Source: Eunapius fragilis
Taxonomy: Eukaryota; Porifera; Demospongiae; Spongillida; Spongillidae
Direction of reading: 5' to 3'
Assembly (NCBI GenBank): GCA_963681505.1
Contig: OY811978.1
Span: 6,432,586 to 6,496,585, forward strand
DNA: 64,000 nucleotides
How positions within the stretch are numbered: position 1 is the first letter of the stretch; every line of letters begins with the position of its first letter. This document shows positions 1 through 11,991 of this stretch, in pieces. The translations under genes and the position numbers were made by a program. The notes beneath the pieces are model-generated. The model was not told the DNA's origin, ran no database searches, and saw only the letters and a program-made list of their open reading frames with translations.

Positions 1-2941
1 TGCTTCATACAGCCAAGCTCATAACTTCATGAAATTGGGATTCCTCATCACTTGATAATTGTGCTAGCAAACACAGTAGAGTCTCATCCTTTCACTTAGC
101 TTCTCTCCAAAGACATTTGATGTTGCAGTTAGAAAGAAAGTTGGTTTCTGGATCAGGTCTCGCAATGTTATTGTGCACATCTTAATCATGGGAACCATTT
201 CAAGGTTACCCTTACATCAGGTTCACTATTACTATAAAGATCTCATCCAAGGCCCAGTGATAAATTTTCCAATCAATCCTAGTACTCATATTATCGATTT
301 ATTCTGTTTATCATTAATTAAGATATTATTTCTGATTAAAAGCTAGACTTCTAACTGTTTTTGCAGGAACACATATTTTGCAGATAATACAATAATCTCT
401 CTTTGATCATATAAAACTTCCAGCCAAATAAAAAAAAACATTCAATCACATATCGAATAACAGTCCAGGTTTAATATTTTCACAACGCAAAAAGTGCTTT
501 AAAATGGCACTTGTGTCTCCTGTGCCCTGTTTAAATCGCATCTTGGTTAGTCCATATATAACATTTGCCACTGCACAATCACTGCCAAATGTGCAACTTT
601 GTATCCCATTGTCATTGTCATATACATCCAGTGGATGAACATTACATTTTAACTCTAAAAGTGAGTTCTTCGAGTTTTAACCATGTACACCAACCCTATC
701 ACTCATAGTACATCTGAAAAGAGATATGGCATGTGATTGAATTATATTAAACATTCACACTTCAGGCGGATAAAACGGTCTTTGCATGCATGGTTAACGC
801 ATCTCCCGCAATCCTATAACTTGGTCTGTGGCGAAAATAAATTATTGCGCACAGTCCAAAAATTCTGAAAGTTGCATATAATAGCGCTCATAGATCAATA
901 CAACGATGCAATGTGTTTATACATAGAACCCGAGTATACACCCTCAAAAAAGGGCGTATTTATGTGGCTCGAAGGTTGATTGGATTACACAATTCTACAA
1001 AGAAGTGTATTATAAGTCCAATTACTATATCTCCTAACAGAGTATTGATTCCTTTCTATGAAAACCAAATTCTGTTTTAATACGACAAGCAATGACGTAG
1101 CTGTGACACATTCAACGGCGAGCTGAAAATGAGCTATTGCGCATAGCCAGATCGTCCTAAATGTTTCATGGTAGATAGAAATTGCTTGCCTGCAACATTT
1201 TTTTGACGTTTTTGAGGAGGACCCGTCATTGCAAGAGTACAATAAACAACGTTGGCTTTTTACTCTAATTAGAAAGCAGTACATCCTTAATTTAGATATT
1301 GCGTACGATGTTACATACAATACTGCGTGAAAGAGCGCTCAAAGCTTCATGATCCAGGCAAATTTGAAGTTTTATCGTCTTTAAACTATCGAGAACTAGA
1401 TTTTCAAAAATACCTACTTCTCTTAACTTTCGTAAAATCCAGTCATAATTTTTACTACAGATATTTGGATATGCGGAAGTACGTTACGTGATATGAAAGT
1501 ACCTATATAGAGCACAGGCCCGTTACAACTACTAAATTGATCGTGCATGCCGGAAAGAATGTGAAAGTTTTGCATGCAGCAACCTATCTGGATGACTTGT
1601 TCTGTTTGTTAATCTTTAATTCATCCGTGATAGCTTAGCTCTATTGCAGACAGCTCTGGTAAAGAAACGTCGGACTTTCTCAATGGAATTGATGTCCTGA
1701 TGAAGCCAAGGATTCCATACCTGAGTAATTGACTCTAAAAGTGGCCGAACATAGGTAATGTATGTTACAGAGATATTGCTGCGTGCGCTCGATTAGCGCC
1801 AATGATTTAGGCACCCGCTTCCTATACAATGAATTGCCTAAATCATTGGCGCGAATCGAGCGGGAAACCGTGTATGCACTTTGCACAGCTATATTGGACG
1901 AAATAAAAATTAAGGAACAGAATAAGTCAATAGCTACAGGACCTCTCTAGTTTGGTCAACACAACACTGACTCACCATTCAGTTGCAAACTCCTAGCCTT
2001 CAGAAGCCATGCAAGTATTAATGCAGGTGATGGGCACTTATAGATCACTAAGACAAAGCTTCTGACTGACTCAGTTGCAGCTGTCTCTGTGTTCACCTGA
2101 AGCAATACCTGGCTCAAGCTTGATGATTTATTACCAAGTACAAGCAAATATTATTGGACCCCCAGAAGTTATACATGGCAATAGTTGACCTTGTGGTTCA
2201 GAAGTGACTCACTTTATAGCTATAACAGCCTTAGTTACAAAAAAAGTGAACAGTGGCAATTTTTTCAATGCCTCTGTAAAGTAATCCACAGAGCAATGAC
2301 TGCATGCTGCTTAGTTCCTATCCTTCTTGGATTCATCCTACTAACATTCCTGACAGGAAAAAACCTGGATCAGTTACATGCAATCGTGCCCTGGCAAAAG
2401 TGGTGGGGCCTTGAAACCTATACCCCTATTTGCTTAGCTATTACATAAAGCTGGAGCAGTGGCCAACCAAGTATCACATAAAAACTTATCCCAAGATATG
2501 TACACTTGAACCTTTGCAAAAACATCTACAGCCTTGAATAAATCTTTAGCAGCCTTTAATAATGTTTGATATGGAGTCTTCTAAATGTCTAAATACATTA
2601 GGCCATCGCCTTAAAGTGACATCCAGAGAAGAGAAGAGCGCAATTCCTTCCCTCAGGTGCTTTAAATTTTGAATCTTGTATGGGTTCTGTACTGATTCCA
2701 GGCCTCCACATACTCATGCGTATGTATGCACGCTTGTTGTGATGGGAGGAGGAGGGTGGATTGTTTCTATTTCTGCATTTTTGCTGAGTGTATTTTAAAT
2801 AATAACAGAAGTCAAGTCATGGAGTATGACCAGACAAGAATACAGAGAAAGGAATAAGACATATCATATACATAAAGCAGCTTAAATGTTTAGTTGTACT
2901 ATGCTAGAAAACAAAGGTAAATTGGTCCTTATACAACAGTT
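1..2941. other. No gene recognised; dispersed repeats only
   Basis: I see no reading frame with family resemblance or a convincing splice pattern here. The stretch lies downstream of the receptor gene on the minus strand. About 1525-1610 is related to 18825-18895 (shared start near aattgatcgtgc, then a match through the phrase ending ctatctagatgactt), so it is a dispersed repeat. A strong hairpin lies at 1787-1861 and is listed separately. The rest is AT-rich and I see nothing else in it. Confidence 0.5.
1787..1955. repeat. Hairpin-centred inverted-repeat element, copy 1
   Basis: Positions 1787-1813 pair with 1835-1861 (near-perfect stem containing AATGATTTAGGCA, ~21-base loop). The right flank (cagctatattggac onward to about 1950) is the inverted counterpart of the left arm of a longer element at about 36700-36970, which has the same hairpin core. 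A third relative is at 54230-54450. This looks like a dispersed palindromic non-autonomous transposon; no coding capacity is visible. Confidence 0.6.
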
Positions 2942-5900
2942 TCATGATATACTATTTTCCAGAGATTCCTCAATGCTATCAGTATAGTGTGATTTGTTTA
3001 TTGATGAGAGTACAGGTGATAATACTGGATACCAAACACGCTGTCTTGATTTCAACCACTGGTAAATGATGCAATTTTTCCACACACTTCGGCTGAATAC
3101 AGTGGTCCTCACTTGCTTGGTAAGGACGACAAAAATAACAAAGTTGACAAATCCTTGTCCACAGGTACTGATACCCTGGATATATGTATCAATGTGCATC
3201 ACATCATAAGCAATACGTTACCACATGAATTCAAATTACAGTAGACTTACAGCCAAATAAGGCAGTACATCTTGAAACTCCTTAGAAATATCTTTCTGTT
3301 TCAGACTGGTATACAGAAAAAGTGCATCACTGATACAAGACCAGATTCTTAGGAGAAAGAACATTATGGGCATTAAAAGAAATTTGTAATCAAGTAGATA
3401 CATATTCATCCAGAACTGCACTTTTGAGTAATACTGCTTGGAATTGTCAGACTGGAAAATATAAGAGGAAAGCACAGAGTGATCTCAACAGAACAGTGGT
3501 TATGCATGCATTGTGCTTATCTCATATAACTAATCATAGTAACGTTTTATCATGGTTTATCATGCGCTATCATGGAGATCTCATTGACCATTTACATAAA
3601 CATTTTAGGTTCTATGCATTGATATGGTTAAATGAGGATATTGATAGCAATTAGTCATCGCAATAGAACAGTGGTGATGAATGCATTGTGCTCATCTTCA
3701 TATTAACCAAGCATAGCATGCATCTGATAGGTGAAGTGTGAATAATATGCCAAATGCCTTGTTAAAATATGTGATGGAGCCTGTTTATAACACATGAATC
3801 AATGAAACTAACAGTGTGGCAAACATATCATATGCTACAATGTGTTGGATAAATGTGACCATGACATCAGGAAGTACTTAATCAAACTGCTTGCATATAT
3901 GTATATCTGTAAATGAGGCTAATATTCTACAGGCTTGATGTTCATATGGGCACGTAGAGCTGTTATAAAAAGTGTAAATTAAAGCTCTTAATCCCTAAAG
4001 CTCATAGTGGTCACGTAAATCTGTTAGGACCTACAATCTTGCTCTATCTAGATCAATTTTGATGACACTGCACTACCAGATCCATCATTGGATACAATTA
4101 TTTTATTTTTCAAGACACTCATACTGTGAGCTCATTACGGTTATCACTTCTATGTATCATTGGTAATGGCTTGGGGAACCAGTGAAATGCCATAATTGTA
4201 ACATGCAGAGTCAACAGTGGTGGGTGTTAAGAGCAGTTCACAAAAGACAACAGCATATTTTCTGTCCTCAACAAATGTTAGTGCAGGACATCTGCACCTG
4301 TAAACAAATCCTAAATCCCATTCGAATTATAAACAATAGCCAAATTTGTAGTAAGATTCTAAATGTTATTATTATGTTACATGAACATAAAATACTCAGG
4401 AAATATGAGTTTAAGTCAACGTTTATCAAATGTCAGCGGATGCTGAAATAAGACATTGAAATAGATAGTGTGGTAAAACTAAAGTTTTAAACTGAACTTC
4501 TATCCACATTCATTTGAGTTGCAGCATGAAACTGCCATCGGATTCCAGCTATCCTGAGAGAAACGTCGGAGGGTACCAGCTACTAGATGGTTCGATTAGT
4601 CTTTCGCCCCTATACCCAAGTTTGACTATCGATTTGCACGTCAGAATCTCTACAAGCTTCCACCAGAGTTTCCTCTGGCTTCACCCGCCAATATGTTGCT
4701 TAGTGTATGGCGGCCTTTAGTAGTGTGATAGCCGGAAAGGGATTGGCTGTTGGGGATAAAGTATGCATATCCCCAAAGGCTTTTTATTAGATAGTAGGCT
4801 GTAAATGCTCGCCTCATAGGTATGTTCGAAACTATATTAAACTGGTTTAATAGTGGTCATCCAAAGTGACTTACAGCCAAGAAAGGGCAGTTTAGAACTC
4901 TTATATTCATGGCTTTTTAAAACCAGCTTATTCTCTAGTATGCTATCAGATCTTAAAACTACCAACAGCCTATTCATCCACTTAGGATAATTGTTGTTAG
5001 GATAATTAAAAGATTTACAAAAATCATAATCATGAATGATAAATGGCCATTAACAAAAATAAATATCATGGACCCCACAAATCATGACAAGACAACTCAG
5101 TGTCATATATTGTGCGCATGAATACATATATATACTTGGGATCATTGCCATGAAAGGGGACCTAGTTCCATACAATAAAAGTTTCTAGAAAAGACAATTA
5201 AAGTTGATGCATGCAATTGTAAATACTGACGTGCATTCCTTATCACAAGGGCAAGGGGGAACATCCCAAAACAAAACCTTTTTTGTTTTAGGTGAGCATA
5301 GACATAATACTATTGTTACCATGAAGAGGGGACTTTCAAGTCTTTCAAATTATTACATATTCCAAGAGATACCTCGGTTTCTAAAACTTCTTTCTTACAC
5401 AGCTGGAAATCAGTACGTGTTAGAATGGCCTGAGTTTTTAATCATAGACTTCAACCCACCCAAATAATGAATCCATGATGAGGTTACATGTATGGCAAAC
5501 ATACAATTCCCAAACTTATAGACAACCCATATACTGTATGGTTTGTATACACATCTCACTGTGCCTATAGTGACATTCCAACACAACAGACACAAAGAAC
5601 AAAAGTGTGCGCGCACCTTTCTATGCAGATAGCAGTGAATTGCAAGGCAGAGCACTGGTACCAGAACGAACGTTAAATACAGCCAAAGGTTAACAGAAAT
5701 AACTGATGCTATGAGGTAGTGTCGCCGAGTTTTCGGATCATAGCTAATGACTCCACACAATCCTGAAGGGTTCTGAGGGGTGTATCCCAATCTGTGGGTC
5801 AACAGCAGCCACAAACTAACAAGCAACGGCAGGCCGTAGCAGAATACGTAGATAGGATATGAGAAGTATCTTGCATATCTAGTGGCAACCAGAGTTATAT

Positions 5901-6258
5901 ATATGTATATCGCAACGCTCATGATCCACAAGATTGAGCTCATCGTGAAGTAATGACTGAAGAAGGCCTGAGCAACACACAAGTTAGCGTTGGAATACAG
6001 ATCATTTTGTGCGGCACTACAGGTTCCATTGGCATTAGACGACGCGAGAATGACGACATTCCCTATTAGGTTGGAACACCCAACGCCTAGATCCATCAAT
6101 GAGAGGTTGAGAATAATTTCCCGGAGTTTGTTCCGCAATGACTTGAAACAGACGTACACAAAGATAACCATCAGAGCTCCGCAGATGGAGAGTGAGCATG
6201 TAACAGAAACAACGTAGCGAACGGAATGTCTGATTGGATTAGTACATTCACTCTCCAT
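2942..6258 (-). CDS. Seven-transmembrane receptor, cAMP-receptor-like (class E / GPR157-like)
   Basis: Predicted plasma-membrane G-protein-coupled receptor; ligand unknown. I assemble three coding exons on the minus strand: 5617-6258 (214 residues), 3251-3433 (61) and 2942-3175 (77 plus stop), all joined in phase 0, total 352 residues. Exon 1 gives TM1 (~15-38), TM2 (~46-71), TM3 (~94-123), TM4 (~132-155) and TM5 (~181-211). Exon 2 carries TM6 with FLLMPIMFFLLRIWS. Exon 3 carries TM7 with GQGFVNFVIFVVLT followed by a basic tail. The LLRIW and QGFvN motifs are typical of slime-mould cAMP receptors and their animal relatives. Cys94 and Cys168 could form the usual extracellular disulphide. The last intron is only about 75 bases; the first is about 2.2 kb and its donor (AAAG/gtgcgc) is weak. 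The start was set at the ATG after an AT-rich leader. Exon 1 also exists as a decayed duplicate at 23874-24440. The class is well supported; exon 1's 3' edge less so. Confidence 0.8.
3434..5616. other. First intron of the 7TM receptor gene
   Basis: About 2.2 kb between the exon carrying TM1-5 and the exon carrying TM6. I see no gene inside it. The stretch 4690-4800 has short phrases (for example tatgttgcttagtgtatgg) also found near 6875-6895, so it holds degraded repeat material. Confidence 0.5.
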
Positions 6259-6640
6259 ATTATCACTGTACTTACGAAAATATTTCACTACTAATAATTT
6301 CACTACTAATAATTTCACTACTAATCGTATAAATAGAATGACGCACAACTATTATAATACGTCGTTTTTAATGAACATCCTTTTCATTCCGCCATACGTA
6401 TTTTTATGTATATAATTTTTTTTTGGTCACTTGAACAATAAAAACCATTCCTCCAATCTATAACTATGCAAGGAAGTAATGAAACAGTTCACATGTGAGT
6501 AGCATGAATAACCGGAAAGTAAAAACGTCCACATAGGATTTGACCAGACTATGAATACCATTAAAACACGCGACCCTTTTATAGCGAGACTCCTGACGTA
6601 CTACCAGAGATATAGTAGAAAAAAAAAGAGGGGGGGGGGG

Positions 6641-6708
<68 letters not shown>

Positions 6709-6790
6709 ATAGATTGAATACCTTACGGTGTGTCCGTGTGTCCTACCTGTCCTCGTTCCCAGTCCCGGAAAAATCCTTCTTGACTAGGCA
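5520..6790. repeat. Segmental duplication, copy A (receptor exon 1 plus upstream DNA)
   Basis: Copy A of a ~1.25-kb direct duplication; copy B lies at about 23778-25040 in the same orientation, 18 kb away. The shared block runs from the start of intron 1 through exon 1 and the presumed promoter into a (GT)n tract and the phrase agtcccggaaaa. Copy A keeps an open exon; copy B does not. Identity is high in the exon and lower upstream, where small insertions and deletions separate the two. Confidence 0.85.
6630..6706. repeat. Poly-G plus (GT)n microsatellite
   Basis: A G run (6630-6641) followed by about 30 GT units to 6706. It lies inside duplication copy A; the matching tract in copy B (24851-24975) is twice as long and lacks the G run. 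Confidence 0.95.
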
Positions 6791-6799
6791 ATACTGTTG

Positions 6800-7069
6800 C
6801 GAACAACTCAATGAATGCAATTATATTTTCAGTAAAACTGATATTTTACTAGAAATTCATAGAGTTGCACGCAACATGTTGCCTAGTGTATGGTCGCCTT
6901 AACTCGACCGTGCGGAGGTTGGCCCCACATTCCTCAGCCGCACATTTAAAAATGAATAAGTTTAACATTCCTCAAGCGGCGGGCGTCTGAAACGAGTGCT
7001 TATAGATCACTTCACGAGCGTAAGCAAACACTATGCAACGTGTTATATGAAGTTGCTGTGAGCTGTACC
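6800..7069. other. Spacer, nothing recognised
   Basis: Short non-repetitive stretch between the receptor duplication and the tandem repeats. No gene seen. Confidence 0.4.
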
Positions 7070-8335
7070 TGTAGCCACAGGGTAGATGTGTACCTGTGCC
7101 AACTAAGACTCAAGGTCACGTGAGGATCCTGAACACTGGACTAGTTGGGATCCTGAACACTGGACCAGCTGGGGTTACAAGCTGTTCCATGTACCCACAT
7201 GGTAGGTGAGAACCTGTGCCAACCAGGGACCCAATGTGACGCGCAGATTCTGAACACTGGGTTGTGTGACCACAACTAATAAGTTACTTTCAAGCTCTCC
7301 TGTGGAGATGGGCGCCATTCTTGTGAGTTGCAAAGCACACTGAATCCGACTCTGAAGTGTTCCATGTAACCACAGGGTAGGTGTGTACCTGTACCAACCA
7401 GGAAACCCAACATCACACGTGGATTTTGAACACATGGGATGTGACCACAACTAATAAGTTACTTTCAAGCTCCCCTGTGGAGATGTGCCATTCTTGTGAG
7501 TTGCAAAGCACACTGAACCCGATTCTGAAGTGTTTCATGTACCAACAGGGTAGGTGTGTACCTATGCCAACCAGGGAGCAACGTCACACACGGATTCTGA
7601 ACACTCAGGGTGTGACCACAACTAATAAGTTCTTTCAAGCTGACCTGTGGAGATGGGTGCCACTCTTCTGAGTTGCAAAGCACACTGAGGCAGACTCTGA
7701 GGTGTTTCATGTACACACAGGGTAGGTGTATTCCTGTGCCAACCAGGGACCCAACCTCACTCGTGGATTTTGAACACTGGGGATGTTACCACAACTAATA
7801 AGATACTTTCAAGCTGACCTGTGCATGTGGAGATGGGTGCCATTCTTCTGAGTTGAAAACACACTGAGGCAGACTCTGAGGTTTTCATGTACCCACAGGG
7901 TAGGTGTATTCCTGTGCCAACCAGGGACCCAACCTCACTCGTAGATTTTGAACACTGGGGATGTTACTACAACTAATAAGATACTTTCAAGCTGACCTGT
8001 GCATGTGGAGATGGGTGCCATTCTTCTGAGTTGAAAACACACTGAGGCAGACTCTGAGGTTTTCATGTACCCACAGGGGAGATGTGTACCTGTGCCAACC
8101 AGGGACCCAACGTCATGCGCAGATTTTGAGCACAGGGTGTGTGACCACAACTAATAAGTTCTTTCAAGCTGACCTGTGGAGATGGGTGCCATTCTTGCGA
8201 CTCTGAAATGGTCCATGTACCCACAGGGTAGGTGTGTACCTATGCCAACCAGGGATCAAATGTCACATGCGGATTCTGAACACTGGACCAGCTGAGTGTG
8301 TGACAACAACTGATCAGTTGACCAGCTCATCATAT
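7070..8335. repeat. Tandem array of ~175-bp units, about seven copies
   Basis: The phrase acaactaataag recurs at about 7272, 7447, 7618, 7791, 7969 and 8147, with a diverged copy (acaactgatcag) near 8306, giving periods of 160-179 bases. Each unit also repeats caagct..cctgtggagatggg, a cacactga..gactctga block, a ccacagggtaggtgt block and a caaccagggacc block. The units at 7791 and 7969 share an extra gcatgtggag piece and are the youngest pair. Open frames across this stretch are a by-product of the repeat. Confidence 0.9.
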
Positions 8336-8885
8336 AATACGACCTCCTGTCATGGACCTGCTGAACTGATCTTTTTAGCTGTCATGTTTCTGGTTTCCAA
8401 ACTACCTTTTGAAAATGTGAATAAAGACTATTTTTGTTACGCTGGTTGATCCAGGGGATGTTTTTGTCTGTTATGAATGTACTTGTGCGTGAGAGTGTAT
8501 GGGTGTGAGAATGAGTGATTATATTGTGGCGGATGTAATGTTACACACATCTGAGATATAGCTTAAACTGATACTGCAGGTAACAGTTCTACTTAGTGAC
8601 CTTATTTGGGTACATATACAACGAACTGTGCTACTGTTGATGTATGCAAAGCCTTGAGGAGTGGTCTTCCCACCCACTGTGTACATTTTCACTCCCTCCA
8701 TGCTATATCCCAGGATATGAAAACTATGGTGGGTGGAGCCTGTGTTTGGTCCTATAAAAATGCATAGAATTGCATAGTCCCAGGACCAAGTGGTTACTGG
8801 TACTTAGCTGCACAAGTTTTGTCTGGAAAATCAAATCGATCATTCAAGTTTGTGGCAGTAGTTGCTTCATACTGGTACCACAACA
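8336..8885. other. Spacer, nothing recognised
   Basis: No reading frame with family resemblance and no clear repeat. It sits between the 175-bp array and the inverted-repeat element starting near 8889. Confidence 0.4.
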
Positions 8886-8888
8886 CAT

Positions 8889-10026
8889 GGCCGTAGTCAA
8901 TCACAAAAATTTGGGGGGGCTAATTAATATTCATGATCTTGATAATACGATTATTGACTATAACATCAACGTGTGTCCATTTATGCTGGACCAAAATTGC
9001 TGATTAATCGACGGTTGACCACACTTTCTCCATAGATATTAGACTGGAAGGGATTGGAAACCGCGCACGTGCGCCATACATTTCAATAGAACGTAGCGGG
9101 GACACTCCTGGCAGTTGCTAATTGGTTAGTCTGGCACCTCGCCCCTCAAAAGTTTTTGGTCAAGTACGCAAGAGGCAAATAAGAAGAGTAGTAAAAGGTA
9201 GCGCACGAACTGTGGATCACGAAGAAGTAATTACTTTTTTAATACTCCATTCCTAAGAGAAGATATTAGACTTAAAGCGCTCCATGTCTAGAATCAAACT
9301 CACCGGTACTACGCCCGAACAAAGCGACGTAAAGGTACGGCGTTACGATAGGCAGATTGAGCACTGTGTTTTACGTACACAGTATAGTGTTTGTGACATG
9401 AATGCGTCGTACTCGATATAAAAATAAAAACACTTACTTTTGACTAGGTGTGATACTCACCGGTATAGCGACCGTAGCTTTGTCGTAAAAATTCTGAAAA
9501 CTTGACTACCAGATAGCCAGATGAAAACTATGTGCCAACGGATTGTTAGTTTGCCATCTGTACGTTTTCTACGACCAAAAAAAAAATCTAAAAGCTAAGC
9601 CTTTATTTCGCGCGCAGTTTTTGCCCTAGAGATAATAATGTATGGATTATTAATGTGGTCGATTGTACCCTGAAAATATCTGAATAGGAAATAAAACAAC
9701 CTACAAAACCATGAACTTTATGAAAAGTGTTCCCTTTACCACAACGTTCTTTACGCTCGCTCCTGCGCAAACTTGGTACCCGCCATTTTATCTGTAAAGG
9801 CCTGGGGACTTGAACTGCCAGGACTGTACTTGTTGATTGGTGTTAATTGGTCTGGTTTCCAATCCCTTCCAGTCTAATATATATGCTTTCTCGTTCTAAA
9901 TTTACGGGCCACTTGCAATACCGGGATGTGTTCAATTTGTGACTATAACGTCAACGTATAAATAATATGCTGGACCAAAATTTTGGGGGGGCTTAAGCCC
10001 CCCCAAGCCCCCCCCTTACTACGGCC
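8889..10026. mobile_element. Non-autonomous inverted-repeat element interrupted by a second one
   Basis: The outer ends read GGCCGTAGT (8889-8897) and its complement ACTACGGCC (about 10018-10025), each close to a G7/C7 tract. A ~42-base phrase containing atgctggaccaaaatt occurs directly at 8957-8997 and again at 9942-9985, flanking the inner element. No coding capacity is visible. It resembles a non-autonomous DNA transposon; the superfamily is not assignable from the ends alone. Confidence 0.55.
9037..9879. mobile_element. Inner MITE-like element with perfect 26-bp terminal inverted repeats
   Basis: 9037-9062 (TATTAGACTGGAAGGGATTG then GAAACC) is the exact reverse complement of 9854-9879. 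The ~840-base interior has a second, weaker inverted pair (actcctggcagttg near the left end, gaactgccaggac near the right) and no open frame. If the outermost TA is the target duplication, the element would be of Tc1/mariner-like type; that is inference. Confidence 0.75.
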
Positions 10027-10209
10027 TTGCTGAACAGATCTGATTTATGTGTGCAAAAACAAATTGGTACAAGTCATCCTTATCAGGTATATAAAAATTA
10101 CTTTTCAGTGTAAATGTATTAGTGATGTTACAAAATTACTGATGAATATCATGCATAGCTATAATGTAGGTGTGTACACATATGTTGTAATGAATATACA
10201 TGTAGACCT

Positions 10210-11045
10210 GCACTAGAGACCAAGCAGGAAAACCAGTTCTGGTTACAGATGGAAAGGTTGCTGATCATGTACAAGAAGAGACCAGTACTCATATGGATGA
10301 AGAGATTAATGAGAGTAAGGAGGAAGGAGCTAATGATGTACGTAAACACTGTGGATGAAGGACGAAGTGATGGCATGGACCAAGGACCTAGTGATGGTGT
10401 GGACCAAGGACCTAGTGATGCTGTGGACCAAGGGCCTAGTGATGCTGTGAATGGGCCCCGTAATGGTGTGGACCAAGGACCTAGTGATGGTACCTAGTGA
10501 TGGTGTGGACCAAGGACCTAGTGATGGTGTGGACCAAGGACCTAGTGATGGTGTGGACCAAAGGCCTAGTGATGGTGTGGACCAAGGACCTAGTGATGGT
10601 GTGGACCAAGAGCCAAGTGATGGTGTGGACCAAGGACCTAGTGATGGTGTGGACCAAGGGCCTAGTGATGCTGTGAATGGGCCCAGTAATGGTGTGGAAC
10701 AAGGACCTAGTGATGGTGTGGACCAATGACCAAGTGATGATGTGGACCAAGGGCCTAGTGATGGTGAGGACGAAGGGAATGATGAACCTCATCCTGACCA
10801 TATTGAGGACAACGATCACGAAGAAAATGCTGCTAACACCTACTGTGTCTGTGAACACACTATGATCCTTCAAGGTTCGTTTTTTTTAATTGTAATGAAC
10901 ACTATATAGTTTTCATTACACTTGCACTGAATGATTAGATTTATGATTGCTTGCGGTATCACGGAGATTGTGTTGGAGTTACTGAAGAGCCGCTTCCCAC
11001 ATAGAGACTTATAAATGTCCTGCATGTACGGCTGCTGGTGTACTG
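10210..11045 (+). pseudogene. PHD-finger gene remnant with acidic repeat region
   Basis: From about 10225 one frame reads an acidic stretch (THMDEEINESKEEGAND); a shifted frame then runs through an eight-residue repeat (DGVDQGPS) and on to DEPHPDHIEDNDHEENAAN and TYCVCEHTMILQ, where a GT donor follows (about 10874). After a ~70-base gap, 10950-11010 reads YDCLRYHGDCVGVTEEPLP, and one base out of frame 11010-11045 reads ETYKCPACTAAGVLK. Together these match the order of a PHD zinc finger (CxC, MIxCDxC, YHGDCVG, CPxC), which in known proteins binds histone H3 tails. One zinc ligand in the CDxC pair is missing, and at least two frame changes plus a stop inside the repeat break it. I call it a remnant; an intact alternative splicing pattern or assembly errors are possible. 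Confidence 0.5.
10366..10790 (+). repeat. 24-bp coding minisatellite (DGVDQGPS unit)
   Basis: About 17 units of the 24-base phrase gatggtgtggaccaaggacc plus tagt, mostly a whole number of codons, so the frame is kept through most of the array. A partial unit near 10488-10500 causes a stop (tacctagtga). Several units carry gctgtgaatgggcc instead of ggtgtggacc at matching spacing (10440, 10670), which suggests higher-order duplication. Confidence 0.9.
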
Positions 11046-11165
11046 AAACCCTTCTCTTCTATACAGATGACAGCACAGATATGTAACAAGATAGATATAC
11101 ATGAATGTGTTCATACAGGGGCAATATACAAATTCAAGACACACATCTTGATCTCATTCTGGTAT

Positions 11166-11295
11166 GTATGTGCGTGCGTGCGTGGGTGGGTGGGTGGGTG
11201 GAAGGATGGATGGATGGATGGACGGATGGACGGACGGATGGACGGACGGACGGATGGACGGACGAACTGCGGATGGACGGACGGACGGACGAAAT
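11166..11295. repeat. (GCGT)n-(GGTG)n-(GGAT/GGAC)n tetranucleotide microsatellite
   Basis: Tetranucleotide tract moving from gcgt to ggtg, then to interleaved ggat/ggac units. All frames through it are open but not genic. Confidence 0.95.
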
Positions 11296-11841
11296 GCTAT
11301 TTTGAATTTTAGCACATCAGAGGGGGATTGCGTATTGTCCCAAGACTGCGTTAATCCATCATGGGTTCATGCAATGGCAAGTGACTTATCAAAAATAAAT
11401 AGTTGTTGCAGTGCATTGGAAGAAGATACATCACTCATGGTTCTGTTATATTTAAAGCAGATGGTTATTGTACTTTTAGCACTTGCGAGGTAAAGATTCA
11501 TCAAGAATCATCATTATGTTATAACAGTAGCGTCCAAGCTAACAGTTTTTGTTGAATTCTCAGGAGAAATCAACCACCTGTCTGGAGAAACACATGCTCG
11601 ACACATAAGTAAATCTGTTCGAGAAAGATGACACATAACAAAATCTGTTCGAGAAAGAGCTGCATCATTTTTCCAAGAATAAAAGGTGGCGCCATTGAAG
11701 TTGTACCATAGCAAAATGAGTCTACTATCATCTCACCAGTATGCTGCTGGAAACTCAGCCTGGTAGCTGAATGGTGGCGACTTTTATCATAAATGGGTAA
11801 CTGTTTCAATGAATATACTTTTAACGATCTCATAAAACAGG
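11296..11841. other. Spacer, nothing genic recognised
   Basis: No gene seen. A 19-base phrase (aaatctgttcgagaaaga) is repeated in tandem at 11610 and 11640. Confidence 0.4.
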
Positions 11842-11991
11842 CTTCATGAAAGATACAGAAATGTTTATGATCACTATGACTATACTGCATGCTTCGTGAG
11901 AGAAACGGAAATGTTTATGATCATTATGACTATAGTACATGCTTCATGAGAGATACGGAATGTGTATGATCATTATGACTATAGTGCATGC
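11842..11991. repeat. Three tandem copies of a ~50-bp unit
   Basis: Three successive units each beginning gcttcatgagaga (or close) and ending atgatcattatgactata plus gtgcat. The array lies ~150 bases downstream of the GTPase stop codon. Confidence 0.85.

Noticed and set aside
5410..5616. Continuation of the receptor frame past exon 1
   Set aside because: The extension has no TM6/TM7 character, whereas clear TM6 and TM7 exons lie at 3251-3433 and 2942-3175.
7175..8150. Several 70-95-residue open frames around 7.2-8.1 kb
   Set aside because: They arise from the ~175-bp tandem units and change frame from unit to unit.
11067..11312. Asp-Gly-Arg/Trp-rich open frames
   Set aside because: Translation of GGAT/GGAC tetranucleotides in three frames.
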